From the NCBI GenBank assembly GCA_016869765.1, contig VGES01000025.1, positions 1 to 51,497 of the forward strand: a stretch of DNA of 51,497 bases, read 5' to 3'. Below are positions 48,585 to 51,497 of this stretch, piece by piece (position 1 is the first letter of the stretch; each line of letters begins with the position of its first letter). The position numbers and the translations under genes are program-made. The notes beneath the pieces were generated by a model. The model made no database searches. It had not been told where the DNA came from and saw only the letters and a list, made by a program, of their open reading frames with translations. This DNA comes from Alphaproteobacteria bacterium (GTDB lineage: Bacteria; Pseudomonadota; Alphaproteobacteria; SHVP01).

Positions 48585-50249
48585 GTCGGTCTTGAGTGTG
48601 ACTTGGCGGTTGCCCGCGGTCGACGGATCGATCACTGCGGTGGTGACGCCGGGGCCCGCCAGGGCCTGCGTCACGTTGGGGCAATTGATGTTGCCGTCGA
48701 AGGGCCGCGTCCACTGCGTCCACAACGTGAAATCGCGATCCGGCGCGATGATCCGGCTTGTGCCGGCGGCTGACGGTAGGGTTGCCATGACGATGGTCAT
48801 GCGGTTCTCGGCCGAGCGCTCGACCAACCCGACCTCGACCTCCCAACGCTCGAGGATCGTCGTCGGAACGGCGACCACCTCCACGTCCTGGAGTGCCGCC
48901 AGACGAAAGGTCTCCGGATAGATCGCATCATTGCCGACGACGACGGCGATGCGGCCCCAGGAAAGGTCGGCCGTGGCGACGTGATTGCCGTACGTCGTGA
49001 TCCAGCCGGCATGGCGCTGGGCGCGGTGAAGCTGAGTCTGGCGCAACACGACGCCCGTCGCGCTGACGACTACCCCGTCGTGGCGAAAGCCGTTGGCGGC
49101 CGCCGCGACGGCGGAGAACGCCACCACGGCTTCGGTCCCCTGGAGGGCGTGGGACAGCGCGAGTTCGACCTCGCCCGAGCGGCGAAGCGCGTCCTTGGGG
49201 TCGCGCACCTGCCCGCCATCGAGGAAAAAAAGTTCCGGCAAGACGATGAATTGGGCGCCACCGAGCGCCGCTTCGGCAACGCGACGGGCCGCTTCGACGG
49301 CGGCGGCGGGCCCAGACGCTGCAAGTTGTACGACCGCAGCCGTCACGCGGGTCGCCCGCGCCTGGTAGGCGCGCGGACGGGGCGCCTCGGCGATCGGGCC
49401 GTAGATCTCCGGTCGGCGCGATGCGAAGAGGTCGGTTCCGTCCGGCCGCCGCTTGTCGTCCGCGGCCGCGACATCGATATCGGCAATGACCACGGCTTCC
49501 CCGAAAATCGGGCCGCGCGCCAGCACCCGGCCGTCTGGCGCGACGATCTGGCTCTCCCCAGCGCCGTGGAGGCGCTCCGGCGCGATCTTCAGCTTATCGG
49601 CGACGACTTGGGTCATGGCCGCCGGAACCAAGGGGCCCGACTTGTTGGCGGCGACGACGAAGGTCTTGTTCTCCGCGGCGCGAACCGGGATGTGCAGGCT
49701 CGCCTCGTCGTTGGCGAAAGAGTTCAGCGTGTTGCACAGCACCTGGGCGCCGCGCAGCGCGAGCACGCGCGGGGGTTCGTTGATGACGCCGTCCATGCAC
49801 GAGTACATGCCGAGGCGACCCAAAGGCGTGAGTACGATCGGGGAGAGTTCCTGGGCGCGTTCGAGAAAATTGTTCTCGTTGCCCATCAGAACCTGTTTGT
49901 CCGACGTGGCGAGGAGCGCTCCGGTCGGCCCGAACAGGATGTTGGTGCCGGTCACGGCGTTGTTGCGGCGGCGCACCGTGCAGTTGACCACGATGTGGCA
50001 ACGATGTTGGCGCGCCCGCGCCGCGATCGCCGCGAGGAAGGGGCCATCGAGCGGCACGGCGACGCGGTAGCAGTGTTCGGCGTCCTGGTACCACGAGCAG
50101 TGGTTGACGAACTCGGGTGTGACCATGAGTTGAGCGCCCTTGGCGGCGGCTTCGTCGATCAACCGGAGGCAGGTCGTTAGGTTCGCGTCGATGTCTTCGC
50201 CGGCGCTGAACTGGAGCGCGGCGACGCGAATCGTATGGGTGCTTGGCAT
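48531..50249 (-). CDS. Tandem nitrilase-superfamily protein with degenerate second half
   Basis: A 572-residue protein with two consecutive carbon-nitrogen hydrolase domains. The N-terminal half keeps the triad: Glu46 (LMVTPEFVNH), Lys118 (LLATSDKQVLMG) and Cys151 (GMYSCMDGVINEP). The second half keeps Glu339 (VLPELFFLDGG) but has Asn440 (VVVGNDAIYPE) instead of the catalytic cysteine and no clear lysine. So only the first half is likely to cut amides or nitriles; the second may be for dimerisation. ATG at 50249 follows GGGGAGGG by four bases; an open frame upstream is not supported. Convergent with the lipoprotein gene, and interrupted by the NUDIX insertion at its 3' side. Substrate unknown. 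Confidence 0.86.
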   Translation of the reverse strand: MPSTHTIRVAALQFSAGEDIDANLTTCLRLIDEAAAKGAQLMVTPEFVNHCSWYQDAEHCYRVAVPLDGPFLAAIAARARQHRCHIVVNCTVRRRNNAVTGTNILFGPTGALLATSDKQVLMGNENNFLERAQELSPIVLTPLGRLGMYSCMDGVINEPPRVLALRGAQVLCNTLNSFANDEASLHIPVRAAENKTFVVAANKSGPLVPAAMTQVVADKLKIAPERLHGAGESQIVAPDGRVLARGPIFGEAVVIADIDVAAADDKRRPDGTDLFASRRPEIYGPIAEAPRPRAYQARATRVTAAVVQLAASGPAAAVEAARRVAEAALGGAQFIVLPELFFLDGGQVRDPKDALRRSGEVELALSHALQGTEAVVAFSAVAAAANGFRHDGVVVSATGVVLRQTQLHRAQRHAGWITTYGNHVATADLSWGRIAVVVGNDAIYPETFRLAALQDVEVVAVPTTILERWEVEVGLVERSAENRMTIVMATLPSAAGTSRIIAPDRDFTLWTQWTRPFDGNINCPNVTQALAGPGVTTAVIDPSTAGNRQVTLKTDVLDSRPYWLLGPLVEAR

Positions 50250-50382
50250 GGGCCCTCCCCGATCGGGAGATGCTAGCAGCCTCGACCGCGATGGGCTCGT
50301 CCGCACGCGGTTCCGCCCATGGGGCGGTCGCTGCGTGGAGGGGCTTGCGCTAAGCTCCTCCGCGGTTTCATCGGGGGGGCAG

Positions 50383-51291
50383 ATGTTCGATCGCGGCAAC
50401 CTGGGGCCGATCATTCTTTGCACGGTGGCGGTTCGCCGCTGCGAGGAGGCGGTCGCCGTCTACCAGAAGACGTTCGGGCTGTCGCCCGCCGGAGGCGGTG
50501 TCGTTTCGCCCGCCCTGGCATCGGCGTGGGGGGCCCCGGCCATGGCCGGGCGGCGCTATGCGGTGGCAAAGCCCGAGTCGGGAGAGCCCGGGTGGCTGCG
50601 CTTCGTCGAAACCGATATTCCCGATGCTTACCGGCCGCTCGCCTCGACCGGCTGGGCGGCGATCGAGATCCTCGTCGCTCACACGCCTTCGGTGCGTCAG
50701 CGCGTCGCCTCGGCCCCCTTCAAGGTCATCGGTGAACCGCACGGCCTGCGCAGCTACCCCGAGATCATCGCGATGCAGGCGATTGGACCCAATGGCGAGG
50801 TGCTCTACCTCACCAACGTTCCGGCCAAAGGGGGACGGCACGATCTTCCGAACGTTCGCAGTTTCGTCGACCGTGTGTTCATCGCCGTCCTCGGGGTTCC
50901 GGACTACGACGCAACGCTCGCCGCCTATAAGCAACGCTTCGGCTTGAAGCAGGTCTCCGATCACGCGCGGGGCACCAACTTCATTGGCGAGACCTACGGC
51001 ATCGCCGCGCCCGAGTGGCCGTTGCGCATGGGCACGTTGCAGCTCTCGGGCCAAAGCGTGATTCAGGTCGACGAATACACCAAGGGTGCCGGGCCACGCC
51101 CGACGGCCCCGGGGTCGATCCCGGCTGGCTATTCGATCACATCGATGATCGTACCGTCGCTCGATCCCCATCGCCGGGACCTCGTCGGCCCGGTGGTCAA
51201 TCCCGGCGAGCCTCCCTACAACGGGCGGGCCATGGGCGTCTGGAGGGCGCCCGGTGGCGAGTTGATCGAACTGGTCGAGGCCGGAAACTAG
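50383..51291 (+). CDS. Two-domain VOC (glyoxalase/dioxygenase fold) family protein
   Basis: A 302-residue protein with two tandem VOC-like halves of about 150 residues. The first opens ILCTVAVRRCEEAVAVYQKTFGL, and the second opens RVFIAVLGVPDYDATLAAYKQRFGL, both typical beta-alpha-beta-beta-beta starts where a substrate pairs with a metal. A later GEVLYLTNVP and GELIELVEA end each half. The ATG at 50383 follows GGGGGGGC; an open frame from 50140 overlaps the nitrilase start and is rejected. VOC proteins include lactoylglutathione lyases, extradiol dioxygenases and resistance proteins. Metal ligands are not obvious, so function stays open. Confidence 0.78.
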   Translation: MFDRGNLGPIILCTVAVRRCEEAVAVYQKTFGLSPAGGGVVSPALASAWGAPAMAGRRYAVAKPESGEPGWLRFVETDIPDAYRPLASTGWAAIEILVAHTPSVRQRVASAPFKVIGEPHGLRSYPEIIAMQAIGPNGEVLYLTNVPAKGGRHDLPNVRSFVDRVFIAVLGVPDYDATLAAYKQRFGLKQVSDHARGTNFIGETYGIAAPEWPLRMGTLQLSGQSVIQVDEYTKGAGPRPTAPGSIPAGYSITSMIVPSLDPHRRDLVGPVVNPGEPPYNGRAMGVWRAPGGELIELVEAGN

Positions 51292-51399
51292 AGCGCGGGC
51301 GATCCTTCAGCCTTGGCCCACGGCTCCGATGTCGGTGTAGCCACAGCGTCCGGCGGCCTAGGCCTCGATTTTGCAAATCGCCGGGCGCTTCCGAAGGAC

Positions 51400-51497
51400 C
51401 TAGAGCGCGTTTCTGAAAGGTTGAATCGGCGGGGATTCCCTTGGTCGGGGATTCGTGATTCAAGATGCTGGCTGGATTGGAGGCCAGCAGCGATGGC
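51400..51497 (+). mobile_element. Possible left end of an insertion sequence (cut by window edge)
   Basis: After the VOC gene there is a 206-bp stretch without a complete gene. Its last 98 bases (from TAGAGCGCGTTTCTGAAAGG to an ATG at 51493) look like the left end and short leader of an IS5-type transposase gene in style: a terminus with a TGAAAGGTTGAATC-like motif and several ATTC repeats before the start codon. No transposase sequence is visible, so this is a guess from resemblance. The 108 bp before it hold nothing recognisable. Confidence 0.3.

Noticed and set aside
1-51497. CRISPR arrays, tRNA or rRNA genes, prophage
   Set aside because: No regular spaced repeats, no cloverleaf or ribosomal sequence, and no phage structural or integrase genes were seen.

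Overview
The window is about 51.5 kb of high-GC (roughly two-thirds G+C by eye), densely coded DNA with no rRNA, tRNA, CRISPR array or prophage. Gene content fits an alphaproteobacterium, probably of the Rhodospirillales type: a ferredoxin-dependent 2-oxoacid oxidoreductase, NnrU, HtpX, a cytoplasmic BisC-type molybdoenzyme, CaiB-type CoA transferase and many soil or aquatic catabolic families. This is inference from family content; there is no marker gene to name the species. No recognisable transcription-regulator gene is present.

Layout. 1-2.9 kb: a truncated Asp/Glu-racemase-family gene, an ADP-ribosylglycohydrolase, a small hypothetical and NnrU. 3-8.1 kb: an MBL-fold hydrolase, a ferredoxin-NADP reductase and the korAB pair, a coherent low-potential electron module. 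8.2-10.9 kb: an apparent operon of a cysteine hydrolase (isochorismatase fold) and two paralogous polysaccharide-deacetylase/PuuE-like proteins. 10.9-12.7 kb: an AlkD-like HEAT-repeat protein and a DUF5666 lipoprotein, closed by a bidirectional terminator. 12.7-18.8 kb (minus strand): a BisC/TorA-like molybdoenzyme, then a perfect FNR/FixK-type box, then three tandem paralogous methyltransferases, each followed by a GGGCGCC-core hairpin. 18.9-24.7 kb: class III CoA transferase, a two-subunit class I CoA transferase, an FAD/PCMH oxidoreductase and a divergent DadA-like enzyme. 24.8-28.4 kb: an orphan solute-binding protein, an LLM flavin oxidoreductase and an alpha/beta hydrolase. 28.5-34.4 kb: two adjacent ICL/PEPM lyase paralogues, a duplicated SnoaL-like protein, UbiX, a CMD protein and a class II aldolase. 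34.4-36.5 kb: an O-antigen ligase and a family 9 glycosyltransferase.

36.6-46.1 kb is the most unusual part. Four large genes in two overlapping pairs each encode two fused alpha/beta-hydrolase domains. In six of the eight domains the catalytic serine of the nucleophile elbow is replaced by histidine (G-x-H-T-G), together with a shared H-x-S-P loop. The pairs surround an HtpX gene with a heat-shock-like promoter and several small genes. 46.2-51.5 kb holds a membrane protein, a hydrolase lipoprotein, a lower-GC NUDIX gene flanked by a 76-bp direct repeat, a nitrilase with a degenerate second half, a two-domain VOC protein and a possible insertion-sequence end at the right edge.

The theme of the window is local duplication: tandem paralogues (methyltransferases x3, deacetylases x2, ICL/PEPM x2, double hydrolases x4) and internally duplicated proteins (SnoaL, nitrilase, VOC, hydrolases). 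The best candidates for an undescribed system are the HTG-elbow double hydrolases and the FNR-box methyltransferase array beside its molybdoenzyme.
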